A stretch of 64,000 nucleotides of DNA from Diphasiastrum complanatum (GCA_029204225.1 CM055100.1:65511812-65575811), one strand, 5' to 3'; numbered from the stretch's first letter, positions 1 through 10,954 are shown. Numbers and translations are program-made. The notes: generated by a model not told the origin, from the letters alone.

Positions 1-398
1 CTTTTTTGGGTATGTTGTTTTTGTACAAATGAGTGGACAAATATTGATAACAAATGTCAAAGTGGTGGTATACCAACTTTGTTGGAAATGTTGAATTTGA
101 AGGCTTGTTCTTATATTTATAGCATTATAAGTTTGGATTTTGCTTTATATAATTATGAGAACACTCACAATATAATATTATGAGAGTACTCACCATATAA
201 GAGCCCTAGGAGAGAGATGAGCCCCACCAATAATGCTCCACCCTTGGATTGACATAGAGGCTTGCAGTACCCCCAAAATCTTGGTTGAAAATATGAATGG
301 CTTGGTTAGAGTGACATGCTAATTTAAGTTGAGAGCACTCACCATATATAAACCACACACACCCCCCCCCCCCCTTCATGATGCTGCATTTTTACTTG
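1..398. repeat. AT-rich dispersed module (left-edge copy) and C13 tract
   Basis: No gene. From base 1 to about 210 this matches modules at about 6240-6450 and 7495-7645. Shared landmarks are a TTTGTACAAATGAGTGGAC block, a TGGTGGTATACCAAC block, and a GAGAACACTCACAATATAAT block followed by a GAGAGYACTCACCATATAA variant. A run of 13 C lies at 362-374, just before the putative LTR start. Because the same module lies on both sides of the copia relic, it is probably either the original host sequence or part of the same rearranged repeat cluster. Confidence 0.7.
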
Positions 399-1290
399 TG
401 TTGTCCCACAGTCTGCATATTTGAAACTATTTGTCGCTACAGTCTGCATTTTTACTCAGGACTTTCACAGGCGGAAAAACCCGACATTTTTTGCCTTTCC
501 ACCTTCAGGCCATCCTGAGCAACTAAGTGTTTTGCGACAGTTGCACAGTCTGCATAAATACAAGTAAACCTGAATAGGCAAAAAAGCCGACAATGCGACA
601 GTCTGCATTTTTACTCGCAATTTATGACAGCGAGAAATGCAACAAAGTGTCACAATTTTTGCATTTTCACCAACGTCAATTGTAGCAAAGACCGACGTCG
701 TGGCCTCCTCATGCTCGTTCTATGCACTGTGCAATCAAAATTGACAACGACAGCAGCCACCCACGATCTCCTACAGACGACATAACCACTTTTTTGTACC
801 TCCTTCATCTGCACACCTATAAAAATTTGTGTATATAGTGAATACTTTTTTCAGTATTCAGAGGAGAGAGAACAAAGCACGATTCGTAACATGTGAGACA
901 AACATTGTAGATGCTTTCACGCATCGATTCTTTCTTTCAGACAGATTGTCAGTAACAGGTTCATAAGCTTCACATATTGTGATTAGCTTTGTGAAGCACG
1001 CGGTTACGTCCGCAATTGTTTTGCGCTCGCCTGCATTATTAACTTGTATATTTCATTATACTTAATCTGAGGTTCTGAGTTGAGATTCATGTCAATACTA
1101 CAATGCTTTCCCATGTTCTATCTGACTATCTAATTGATTTGCCTGGTTGTCTGTTCATCGCTTCCGCTACCATCGTGCATTAGAAGCTCTAAAATTATTA
1201 TGTTCTTGTGTTCGCCTACTAAGTCACCAATAGTGCACGCACCAAGAGAATTGAAGTTGATTGATCTATCCTTTCCCAACTTCTCTGACA
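399..1290 (+). repeat. 5' LTR of copia relic A
   Basis: The right edge is firm: the sequence ends ...TTCTCTGACA at 1290 and is followed at once by a primer-binding site. The left edge (TGTTGTCCC at 399) is a guess from the TG rule. The U3-like part repeats a CAGTCTGCAT/TTTTACTC motif several times (about 383, 409, 441, 547, 600). The 3' quarter (about 1050-1290) is the same sequence that is iterated in the array at 4600-7310. A diverged minus-strand relative lies at about 42430-43893. Confidence 0.6.
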
Positions 1291-1303
1291 TGGTATCAGA
1301 GCC
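1291..1303 (+). other. Primer-binding site (initiator tRNA-Met) of relic A
   Basis: TGGTATCAGAGCC directly follows the LTR end, the standard plant Ty1/copia arrangement for priming minus-strand DNA from initiator tRNA-Met. Confidence 0.85.
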
Positions 1304-1494
1304 AAAGATATCAGAACTTATCTGATTCTTTAAGTGGTTTCATTTCAGAGCTATTTCTATAGCCTGATAAGCTTCCACAGAAACAAGATTCTACTAGTCG
1401 ATAGAGTGATTGTCTTTTTGTTCTATAATTTAGCACCAGATTTTCATACTTAAGTTACTGATAGTTACTCCTATCACCTAGACTAATCTTCCAC

Positions 1495-2362
1495 ATGGAT
1501 TCCCAAGGGAAAGCCAGTCCTATCATGGACAAGCTTGATGGAGCTAATTACCATCTGTGGAAATTTAGGATGAAAACCATGCTAATGGCTATGGAGTTGT
1601 ATGACATTGTTACAGGTGTAGAGGGAATACCCGAAGCTGACGACGCAACAATCTCCAAATGGAAGCTGAAGGATGGCAAAGCATTTGCGTTGATCATACT
1701 CAACATTTCGGATACTCAGATTGGCCATGTGTCCGAAGCTCATAAATCCAAGGAAGTCTGGGACATCTTGAGCACATTATACGAAGTGCGAGATATAGCT
1801 TCCAAGCTACATCTCAGGAAGAAATTTTACTCCCTCAAGATGACAAACGGTAATTCCCTACAGAATCACATCAACCAGTTCAAGAATCTATTGAAGCAAA
1901 TGGCAGCTGTCAGATCTGTCATAGATGATCAAGACGTAGTAATGCAACTGCTTACAAGCTTGCCAAGCTCATACGACAGCTGGGTGATGATCGTCACGAC
2001 GCATCCAGAGCTGACTCTTTCAAGAGTCATTGCAATGTTGTTATAGGAAGACACGCGGAGGAAAGAGAGCCTCCAGTTCCTCAGTCGATTATCACGCCTT
2101 GTACACCAACAAAGGCATGACTAATCAGAAGAAGAAGAAAGGCCCGAAGCAATCAGACCAAAAACCAACACAACACAAAGAGCAGTCAATCCCACAGACT
2201 AAGAAGAAGCTGTTCTGCAGATACTGCAAGAGAAACAACAAAGAGATTCAAGACTGCTGGATACTACAAGCAAAGAACAACAACGAGACAGTCAAATCAA
2301 GTGGCCAATGCAGCTACAGAATCAAGAAGCGATCTTGGATTCCAGTGCCACTCAGCATGTGA
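1495..2362 (+). pseudogene. Copia gag (UBN2-type), relic A, broken
   Basis: An ATG at 1495 opens 183 codons with a UBN2-like Gag: LDGANYHLWKFRMKTML near the N-terminus, then the EVWDIL, LHLRKKFYSLKM and LLTSLPSSYDSW blocks. A TAG at 2044-2046 ends the frame. The nucleocapsid part continues in another frame to 2362. Its zinc knuckle reads CRYC...KEIQDC, and the histidine of CX2CX4HX4C is lysine. Gag normally forms the virus-like particle; this copy cannot make a full product. Confidence 0.85.
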
Positions 2363-2620
2363 CCAGTCTCATTGGCTATTTCCAGTCCTATACACCCTAT
2401 GTTCACCTTGGCGATAATAGCACACAAGCTATTAAAGGTGAAGGTATTGTAAGATTAAGCTTTGCAAATGATTAGTCTAAGCTAGTTTCTAAATTCTTGT
2501 ATGTACCCAATCTGTCAACAAATCTGCTCTTGGTAAGCATAATCACATATCTAGGACATAAAGTAGAATTTAAATGTGATCAATGCAAAGTAGTTGATAG
2601 GACATGCAAGATCCTAGCGC
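2332..2620 (+). pseudogene. Copia aspartic protease, relic A, broken
   Basis: Translation from 2332 gives ILDSSATQHVTS, matching the copia catalytic motif D-S-G-A-T-x-H with G replaced by S. The downstream FLYVPNLSTNLLLVS block is the typical C-terminal part of copia proteases. An in-frame stop lies near 2475. The catalytic Asp codon is present, but the frame is interrupted, so this is a remnant. Confidence 0.75.
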
Positions 2621-3564
2621 TTGGAAAAAGACATGGAGAGTCATTGCTTTTCTGCCTCTAGTCAGGTGTTCAGTACTTCTATTCAAGCAAATAAAAGTTT
2701 ACTTTGGCATTGTAGACTTGGCCACTTGAATCATGCTTATGTACAGCAAATGTCTAGACATTCTATTGTTCTTGATCTAGACTATCATGATAATAAAGTC
2801 GAGTACCTGTCTGTCAAGGCTACTTAGATGGTAAATAGACTAGGAAACCATTTAGATCAAGCCATCAGCATATTGCTAGAGGATTGTTAGATGTTGTACA
2901 TACAGACATTTGTGGCCCGATGCAGAATCCTTCTGTGAAGGATGCAAAGTATTTCATAACGTTTATTGATGAATTCTCCAGAAGAATTATGGTGTATTTT
3001 ATCAAAAAGAAATCATAAGCTTTCAATTGCTTCAGAATCTTCAAGGAGCATGCAGAAAAAGAGATGGGAAGGACGATCAAAGTCCTGAGATCTGACAATG
3101 GTGGAGATTACATCTCTACCGAATCTAAGGAGTACCACCAAAGCCAAGGCCTTGAAGCAGCAATTTATCACTCCTTATTCTCCTCAGTCAAATGGCTTGG
3201 CCGAGAGGAAGAACCGTACTCTGGTTGAATAAGCTAAATGTATGCTGGCGCATGCATCACTGCCCAAGAGCTTCTGGGCCGAAGCTATGTCCAGAACAGA
3301 TGTTCAACCAAGGCCCTCTCAGGCAGATTAACCCATGAGGTGTGGACAGGCTCTAAGCCTTTTGTGAAAAATCTACGAGTGTTCGGATGCATCGCCTACG
3401 CGCAGATCCTGAAAGAGACGAGAAAGAAATTTGACTTCCAAGGTTTCAAGACCATCCTGATTGGTTATACTTCATTTGACAACACATACAAGTTGTATGA
3501 TCCCGATACCCAACAAATCTTGTTCAAGCCGGGATACAGTCTTTATCAAGGATCAGTTCATTGA
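2621..3564 (+). pseudogene. Copia integrase, relic A, broken
   Basis: The pre-integrase block LLWHCRLGHLNH keeps the two histidines. The catalytic core follows in other frames: VVHTDICGP (Asp near 2905), LRSDNGGDY (Asp near 3094) and NGLAERKNRTLVE (Glu near 3203). All three DDE residues can be read. A stop sits in FIKKKS* (near 3017), another follows LVE near 3230, and there are several frameshifts. From 3330 the C-terminal region (VFGCIAYAQILKETRKKFD...) matches the minus-strand relic at 48096-48290, so the two belong to one family. Confidence 0.82.
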
Positions 3565-3794
3565 CATCAAAGGCAAAGGCATTGTTCCAAGAGAATCTTC
3601 AACGCCTGCCATTAACACGCCAATTCGAGCTTCAGGCCCAAGCATGTCCATCGTCGATCCACTACTTGACAGCGAGTCAGACGAAGATGTTGCTGCTACC
3701 CTGCAACAAGTCCTAGGAATGGTTCATCAATCAATTCCTCCAAGAAGATCAAGTTGAGTGCGCACACAGCCCACAAGGTATACTCCAAGTCTAC

Positions 3795-4640
3795 CTATCT
3801 TTTGATATAGAAACTGACAACAGTCGAAGAGGCACTTGGCCAACCAGACTCTGATCTCTGGAGAGAAGCCATGGACAGAGAGTATTCCTCTCTGATCAAG
3901 ATCCAGACATGGTCATTAGTCGAAGCTTCTACTGGCTGCAACATCATCGATTGCAAATGGATCTTTAATATCAAGTACAATGCCAATGGAGCGATTGATA
4001 GAAGGATGGCAAGGTTGGTAGCACGAGGATTTACTCAGATTCCAAATGTTGACTATAGTGTGGCTTTCAATCCAGTAGTCAAGCATTCATCGATTTGAGC
4101 CCTCCTATCGTATGTTGCAGCAGCCGACCTTGAAGTGCATCAACTTGATGTGCAAACAATTATTTGAATGGAGTTATAGAAGAAGACATCTACATGATCC
4201 GGCCCAAAGGGTATTTTTTTTGGAAGGTATGAAGAATCATGTTTATAAGCTCCATAAGGCACTTTACAGCTTGAAGCAGTCTGCCAGAGCTTGGTTTCAA
4301 AGGATCAACACATTCCTTATTGAACAAGGTTTCCAACCAAGCACTGTTGATTGCAATGTCTATTCCAAATCGGTGCAGCAATCTTTCATTATCATCACTT
4401 TATACATGGATGATACATTGCTTTTCAGCAACAATACCAATTTGGTTAAGGATGCTAAACATATGCTATTTTCTGAGTTCGACATGACTGATCTGGTGAA
4501 GCTCACTTCTGTCTGGGCTTCAAATCCACTGAGATAGAGCGAGACGACTGATTTATTATATTGCTCAACAAAGGATTATTCATAATGTTCTTGATAAATA
4601 TATTCTGATGAACTTACAGTAAGTTAGCTCACTCACCGAT
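3795..4640 (+). pseudogene. Copia reverse transcriptase, relic A, broken and 3'-truncated
   Basis: The RT blocks are CKWIFNIKYNANGAIDRRMA and LVARGFTQIPNVDYSVAFNP (3871-4098), then VYKLHKALYSLKQSARAWFQ and LYMDDTLLFS (4112-4537). The catalytic box is YMDD instead of the common copia YVDD. A stop lies at 4096-4098 and frameshifts break the frame. The coding trace continues as a YIAQQRIIHNVLDKY-like segment to about 4620 and then gives way to the tandem array, with no RNase H domain. Confidence 0.82.
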
Positions 4641-5960
4641 GGATCCAGACCAATCGTTATACTTAATCTGATTACAAATCTGTTTGGTTTTGCGTTCAGA
4701 TTTGTGTCAATATTGCATTGTTTTTCCATGTTCTGTCTGACTATTTAATTGATTTGTCTGGTTATCAGCTCATCGCTTACGCTACCACCGTGCATTGGAA
4801 GCTCTAAAAATATTATGTTCTTGTGTTCGCCTACTAAGTCACCAATAGTGCATGCACCGAGAGAATTGAAGGGGATTGATCTATCCTTCCCCAACTTCTC
4901 CGAGACAAAGCGAGACAACTGATTTATTATATTACTCAACAAAGATATATTCACAATGTTCTTGATAGATATAATCTGATGAACTTACAGTAAGTTAGCT
5001 CACTCACCGATGGATCCAGGCCTATAGTTATACTTAATCTGCTTACAAACTCTGTTTGGTTCTGCATTCAGATTCGTGTCAATACTACAATGCTTTTTCA
5101 TGTTCTATCTGACTATCTAATTGATTTGTATGGTTGTTAGCTCATCGCTTCCGCTACCACTGCGCATTAGAAGCTCTAAAAATATTATCTTCTTGTGTTC
5201 GCCTACTAAGTCACCAGTAGTGCACGCACCGAGAGAATTGAAGGAGATTGATCTATCCTTCCCCAACTCCTCCGAGACAGAGCGACACGACTGATTTATT
5301 ATATTACTCAACAAAGGTATATTCACAATGTTCTTGATAGATATAATCTGATGAACTTACAGTAAGTTAGCTCACTCACCGATGGATCCAGGCCTATCGT
5401 TATACTTAATCTGATTACAACTCTGTTTGGTTCTGCATTCAGATTCGTGTCAATACTGCAATGCTTTTCCATGTTCTGTCTGACATCTAATTGATTTGTC
5501 TGGTTGTCAGCTCATCGCTTCAGTTACCATCCGAATTAGAAGCTCTAAAAATATTATGTTCTTGTGTTCGCCTACTAAGTCATCAGTAGTGCACGCACCG
5601 AGAGAATTGAAGGGGATTGATCCCCAACTTCTCCGACACACCCCCCCCCCCCCCCCCCTCCCAAAGAACATTTTTATACCGGTTTTGTGCTGTCATTCAA
5701 CAAAGGTATATTCACAATGTTCTTGATAGATATAATCTGATGAACTTATAGTAAGTTAGCTCACTCACCGATAGATCTAGGCCTATTATTATACTTAATC
5801 TGATTACGACTCTGTTTGGTTCTACATTTAGATTCGTGTCAATACTGCAATGCTTTTCCATGTTCTGTTTGACTATCTAATTGATTTGTCTGGTTGTTAG
5901 CTCATCGCTTCCGCTACCACCGCGCATTAGAAGCTCTAGAAATATTATGTTCTTGTGTTC
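4530..5960. repeat. ~372-bp tandem array made of RT tail plus LTR tail
   Basis: The landmark GCTCATCGCT occurs at 4768, 5140, 5510 and 5900, giving periods of 372, 370 and 390 bp. Each unit begins with about 130 bp of the copia RT C-terminal coding trace (ACTGATTTATTATATTACTC, then TCACTCACCGATGGATC). It continues with about 240 bp matching the last part of the 5' LTR (TTATACTTAATCTG to CTTCTCCGAGACA). The LTR end joins the internal sequence without a PBS. Further damaged copies of the LTR part lie at about 7035 and 7208. Confidence 0.85.
5637..5663. repeat. Poly-C tract (about 18 C)
   Basis: The C run directly follows a CTTCTCCGACA LTR-like end and precedes AAGAACATTTTTATACCGG. The same three-part order recurs at 6005-6117 and 6795-6858. 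Confidence 0.9.
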
Positions 5961-6018
5961 GCCTACTAAGTCACCAGTAGTGCATGCAGAAAAATTGAAG
6001 AGCAACTTCTCCGACAAG

Positions 6019-6028
6019 CCCCCCCACA

Positions 6029-6068
<40 letters not shown>

Positions 6069-6081
6069 ACCCCCCCACCCC
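6019..6081. repeat. Long poly-C tract (38 consecutive C at its core)
   Basis: Nearly pure C for about 60 bp, uninterrupted from 6031 to 6068. The complementary G strand could form quadruplexes. Its length may be uncertain because such runs assemble poorly. Confidence 0.9.
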
Positions 6082-7660
6082 ACAAGAACATTTTTATACC
6101 GGTTTTGTGCTGTCATTCTAATTATGTTGAAAATATGTTGACTTGGTTAGGGTGACATGCTAGGTTAAGTGGTGGTGGTGCCCATTCCAGAGCTACACAG
6201 CCTCTTCTTGATGATACCTTTACTTTTTTTTACACAACCTCTTGATACCTTTACTTTTTTGGTATGTTGTTTTTGTACAAATGAGTGGACAAATATTGAT
6301 AACAAGTGTCAAAGTGGTGGTATACCAACTTTGTTGGAAATGTTGAGTTTGAAGGCTTGTATTTGTATATATAGCATTATAAGGTTGGATTTTGCTTTAT
6401 AAAATTATGAGAACACTCACAATATAATATTATGAGAGCACTCACAATATAATATTGGATCCCCCCCCCCCCCCAATATTGATAAAAAGTGGTGGTATAC
6501 CAACTTTGTTGAAAATGTTGAATTCGAAGGCTTGTTTTTTTATATATAGCAAGGTTGGATTTTGCTTTATAAAATAATGAGAACACTCACAATATAATAT
6601 TATGAGAGCACTCACCATATAATATTGGATGCCCCCTATTGATAAATAGTCGTGGTATACCAACTTTGTTGAAAATGTTGAATTCGAAGGCTTGTTTTTT
6701 TATATATAGCAAGGTTGGATTTTGCTTTATGAAATAATGAGAACACTCACAATATAATATTATGAGAGCACTCTCACCATATTATTGATCCCCAACTTCT
6801 CCGACACTCCTCCCTCCCCCCCCAAGAACATTTTTATACCAGTTTTGTGCTGTCATTCAACAAATGTTCTTGATATGTATAATTTGATGAACTTATATTA
6901 TAGTAAGTTAGCTCACTCACCGATGGATCTGATTACAACTCTGTTTCGTTTTGCGTTCAGATTTATGTCAATATTGCAATGCTTTTTCCATGTTCTATCT
7001 GACTATCTATCTAATTGATTTGTCTGGTTGTCATGTCAGCTCATCATCGCTTCCGCTACCACCGCGCATTAGAAGCTCTAAAAATATTATGTTCTTGTGA
7101 ACGCCTACTAAGTCACCAGTAGTGCACGCACTAAGTTCAAATTCGTGTCAATGCTTTTTCCATGTTCTGTTTGACTATGTAATTGATTTGTCTGGTTCTG
7201 GTTGTCAGCTCATCGCTTCCGCTACCACCGCGCATTATAAGCTCTAAAAATATTATGTTCTTGTGAGCGCCTGAGCGCCTACTAAGTCACCAGTAGTGCA
7301 CGCACTGAGAGAATTGAAGGGCAACTTCAGAATATTTTTATACCGGTTTTGTGATGTCATTCTAATTATGTTAAAAATATGTTGACTTGGTTAGGGTGAC
7401 ATGCTAGGTAGGTTAAGTGGTGGTGGTGCCCATCCTAGAGAGCTACACACACGCAGCCTCTTCTTGATACCTTTACTTTTTTTTACACAACCTATTGATA
7501 CCTTACTTTTTTTGGTATGTTGTTTTTGTACAAATGAGTGGACAAATATTGATAACAAATGTCAAAGTGGTGGTATACCAACTTTGTTGGAAATGTTGAA
7601 TTTGAATTGAAGGCTTGTTTTTAAATATATAGCATTATAAGGTTGGAAACTTATACTTGT
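6082..7660. repeat. Repeated AT-rich modules and partial LTR units
   Basis: No coding potential. Copies of the left-edge module lie at about 6240-6460, 6470-6640, 6645-6790 and 7495-7645. A C14 run is at 6461-6474. A third AAGAACATTTTTATACC block is at 6825. Truncated LTR-tail units occur at about 6955-7135 and 7140-7320. The pattern suggests repeated unequal exchange or copying. Confidence 0.75.
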
Positions 7661-8419
7661 CAAAATACTTTGAGGGCAAGGCAGTCAGGAAGGGAATGTC
7701 ATAAAATAAAAGTGGATTGCCAAGCTGTTGACCCACAAATCTTAGCTCAAAGTTGTCCATTCAAGCCCAGACTTACAGAGCATTCCACAGTGTTAGTTAA
7801 TTTTATCTTTGAGATAAATAGCATCATTACTTTTCATATATATATTTCACAGCAAGATACATACCATCTGATCATAAACAAGCATAATGCTCTGACTTAA
7901 TATGTTTCTTACTTTGTTTGTCCTTTAAAAATAAACTAGTGATGCGAGGAAATATCTTCATATGGCTTAAAAAGTATTCTTCTTGCATTTTGTTTTGACA
8001 TTCACCAAGATTTACATGCTCATGTAGTCTGGACAGATGCATTTGTTTTGTTTCCAACGAGCACTTCTTATTCAAACAATATGATCTGCACTGATATACA
8101 GGAGCCATTTAATGGCGTTAAAATAATCAATCGTAGAGAGTAGCTTTTTCTAAAAAGAATCTGGATCCTGTACTTGGCAATAAGACTTTGATGACAGTCA
8201 AAACAACAATGGTTTTGAATGTCATCAAACAGAAGTGGAACTTCGAAATGGCATCATGTTAATCAATAAGACGAGGAGTTTGATCAAGAGCATCTGTCTG
8301 CTCCTATCTACACTCTCCACTCTCCACATCTTGGAAGAATGACTACTACTAGCTGGAGCTCTAAATCACAATTTTAAGTAGCTGATTCTAAGTAGTTGGA
8401 AACTGTAGGTAGCAAGGAA
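7661..8419. other. Intergenic, no feature recognised
   Basis: The sequence 3' of the minus-strand membrane-protein gene. Short open frames on both strands show no motif I recognise. It may contain that gene's 3' UTR and polyadenylation signals, which I cannot place. Confidence 0.4.
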
Positions 8420-9074
8420 CTATTTGATAGAATCAAACTCCCCTTCCTGTGTGTAGCGCCCATATTTCTGCTTCATCTTTTTGCACAGTTCATTGGCTTG
8501 AGATCGCTCATGTACAACTGCTCGCAACTCGGATTCTTCTTGCACTTTGGCTAGGTTTCTTTTACGGCGCAGGCTTCTGTTTTCTATGTCCTCATAGTAA
8601 TCCACATAATAGCATTTGCGCAAAGTGAAGGCCAGCACCAGACTGATGATCTGCATGCACAGCAGCGCCAGACATAAGGAGGCGTCCAGCTTCATGAGGA
8701 CCTGGGTGTGGTAGTCACTAAGCTCCGATTTTAGGTGCTGCTTCACAAGTTTGCGCTTGATGAAGAGGGCTAGCTAGAGAAGCGGCCCCCAGGCCTCCCA
8801 AGGATAGTCCTAGAGTCAAGAAGTGTAGGGAGAAGCATCCTTCAGAGGAGATGCATCCAAGGATACCGGAAATTACAGTTACCCCTCCGAGGGCGAGGAA
8901 TACCCATCCAGCCCAGGTTGGATTATGTCGGATGATTAATATAGCTGCCATGGAGAGCACGGAGCCCAGGATTGTGAAGTAGTTTATCCATCTGAGAGAT
9001 CGCCTTAAGCAATGTGCTGTACTTCCCTTTTCCAAACGCTTGCTATGGTGCTGCGTCTCAGGTAGCTCCCCCAT
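8420..9074 (-). pseudogene. Tetraspanin-like four-pass membrane protein, frameshifted
   Basis: From ATG 9074 the product begins MGELPETQHHSKRLEKGS. Predicted membrane segments, numbered with the duplication removed (216 codons in all), are TM1 about 30-48 (INYFTILGSVLSMAAILII), TM2 53-75, TM3 81-104 and TM4 130-150 (SLCLALLCMQIISLVLAF). A charged cytosolic tail follows (RSLRRKRNLAKVQEESELR) to a stop at 8420-8422. The loop between TM3 and TM4 is only about 25 residues, and the CCG motif of large tetraspanin loops is absent, so the family call rests on topology and size. The frame changes at 8769-8777, where CTAG is duplicated in tandem (minus CTAGCTAGCC). Both flanks keep good coding character, so the break is recent, allelic or an assembly error. 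A longer open frame to 9104 begins with TTG and was not used. Confidence 0.6.
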
Positions 9075-9619
9075 TGCAAACGCAATTATTAAAATCTGCT
9101 TCAAGAAAGAAACAAGTAGCCACTAGCTTAACAAGGATCAACAGCATTCACCAATATGAGACTAAAAGGAGTGGTACTGAAGAACAACCATGCTTTTCAG
9201 TAGTAAAAGGTGTAAAAAAAAAATCCAAGGACCAACAGCATGCGTGGATATGAATGGAATGCTTTTTAGTAGCAAAAGGTGTAAGACAATTAATTCACCT
9301 ACACGAGAAAAAATGGAGGGGTAGTTAAGATCAACAATACTTTTCAGCAGTAAGAGTAAATTTTTGATGCTATACTATAGCCTGAGCAATCCTGATACCG
9401 AATTCACCACTGGTCCTACTGAAGCTGTAACCACTCACCCAGGTGGGCTGTTGTGTGATTTGTTCAGTCCAGCAGCAGCAACTCCACACACTGATTCCTG
9501 TTGCTGCTTACTATGATACCACTATGATAATAACAGAGAGATCTGAGAGCAAAGCCTGGACAAAAGAGAGAGTTGGGTGATGAAATAGTTTCTCTAATCA
9601 CTGAATTGAAAACATGAGA

Positions 9620-9620
<1 letters not shown>
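9075..9620. other. 5' flank of the tetraspanin-like gene
   Basis: It probably contains the promoter or leader of the minus-strand gene. I recognise no convincing TATA box or conserved site. Its outer limit is a (GA)n tract, which reads (CT)n on the gene's strand. Confidence 0.35.

Positions 9621-9621
<1 letters not shown>

Positions 9622-9672
<51 letters not shown>
9622..9672. repeat. (GA)n microsatellite, about 25 units
   Basis: Uninterrupted GA dinucleotides. On the minus strand this is (CT)n, about 550 bp upstream of the tetraspanin-like start. Such tracts are common in plant promoters and leaders. Confidence 0.95.
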
Positions 9673-9675
<3 letters not shown>

Positions 9676-9841
9676 ATATATAGGTCACAATAGATAGCCG
9701 TTGAGGGAGACGTTATATATATATATAGAATGTGGTGCTATTAAGGGCCGTTGTGCCGCATTTATCTTTACCCTTCTTGTTATAATTTGGTGCCAAGTTA
9801 TAGGGTATGGCATATGGGCCCTACCATCAGATCCAAGAATA

Positions 9842-9972
9842 GTGGAGGCTTGGTGGATCACTAAGAAGAGAGAGAGAGATGTATATGGTGGAGGCTTGGT
9901 GGATCTCACCAAGGAGAGATATATGTTGCTATCACCCACCAAGCAAAGGGTAGTGGAGGCTTGGTGGATCAC
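9842..9972. repeat. Three direct copies of a 20-bp motif
   Basis: GTGGAGGCTTGGTGGATCAC, with one variant ending CTC, occurs at about 9842, 9888 and 9953. I see no coding role; this could be transposon debris. Confidence 0.75.
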
Positions 9973-10735
9973 AAAGTGATGTTGCTTTAGGCCCAAACCT
10001 CACCCTCAAGAATGAGTCCTAGATGAGAGCATCACATTGACAACTTGTTTGACTATCAAGTTGTCGTGCGTGACAATATGATATCCCCAATGCTACACCA
10101 ATGATCTCACTCAAATGAATATAATCTGCCTAATTAACATGTGGAAGGCGTGAGCCAAACCACCAAGTTGGATTGGCAGGACTTATTCTTAAGGTGCAAC
10201 CATGCACAACTATCATCTTCCTCCCTCTCCTTTGGGAGCATGTGCTCTGCGGTGAGCTTAGAGAATGTCCCCATGGAACAAAGATTTTAATTTGGGCACA
10301 AATTTTTCAAAATTTCCTTGGGGACAAGCGTTTTGGATGGATGGAGGAAAAAAGTAATTGTCTCTTGTCCACACTCTCTTTGAGTCCTCCAATAAGTGGT
10401 GAGCTACTAAGGAATTACTTTCTTGTCCTTGAAGTAAAGAGTCCAACTTAGGTGCACAAATGAGTTCATACAGAAAAGTATTATCACCCTATTCATGAGA
10501 CACATTATGGCCACTCCATGTGATCTCCCTCCCTTTCACACAAGGTGGGAGTTACTCCAATGTGATTTTCTACGTGGCAAGAATGGGTACAAACATGTTG
10601 TTAGTGACTTGCCAAGGGAGGTCCCCGTGTATGTTCACTTACACTTTCGGAAGTGGTGGTCACATGTCCAATGAATGCCTTTGCCACATGAATCAGTTAG
10701 AATTAAAGTAGAATCACTGTGCTACTATACTGTGG
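9973..10735. other. Intergenic, no feature recognised
   Basis: Several short open frames (for example 10173-10451 plus and 10258-10446 minus) overlap on opposite strands and show no protein motif. I cannot assign a function. Confidence 0.35.
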
Positions 10736-10954
10736 GTCCTATCAGTTGGCCTCGCCACGAGGCAAGTCGACAGGACACGCGTCTCGCCAACGGCAACCTG
10801 GGTCATGCATGGGTTGCCTGAGTGAACAACTATATGTATAGTGTAATTTCGTTTTGAGAAATACAGTTGCTTTGTGAGCTTGCTGGTGAGAGTGTTTTTT
10901 GTCTGTGTTACTATGTAGCATGATCTGTGTTCCTATGCAAAGCAAATTCTAAGT
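10736..10954 (+). repeat. 5' LTR (3' portion) of copia relic B
   Basis: The right edge is set by the primer-binding site that follows. The left edge is not known. No second copy of this LTR was found in the window, so the 3' end of the element is missing or lies elsewhere. Confidence 0.5.

Noticed and set aside
5877-6141. Overlapping frames on both strands encoding poly-Gly or poly-Pro
   Set aside because: They are translations of the poly-C tract and LTR tail, not genes.
5637-7650. Possible CRISPR-like array because of regular repeats
   Set aside because: Units are about 370 bp with no short spacers, and the host is a eukaryote.
7872-8108. 78-codon minus frame with several Cys and His
   Set aside because: I looked for a zinc-finger spacing and found none that is regular. 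No homology was recognised.
8769-8777. Programmed frameshift as an explanation for the tetraspanin-like break
   Set aside because: No slippery heptamer is present. A 4-bp tandem duplication explains the shift more simply.
9464-9688. Minus-strand frame with a Ser-Leu repeat
   Set aside because: It is a translation of the (CT)n strand of the microsatellite at 9622-9672.
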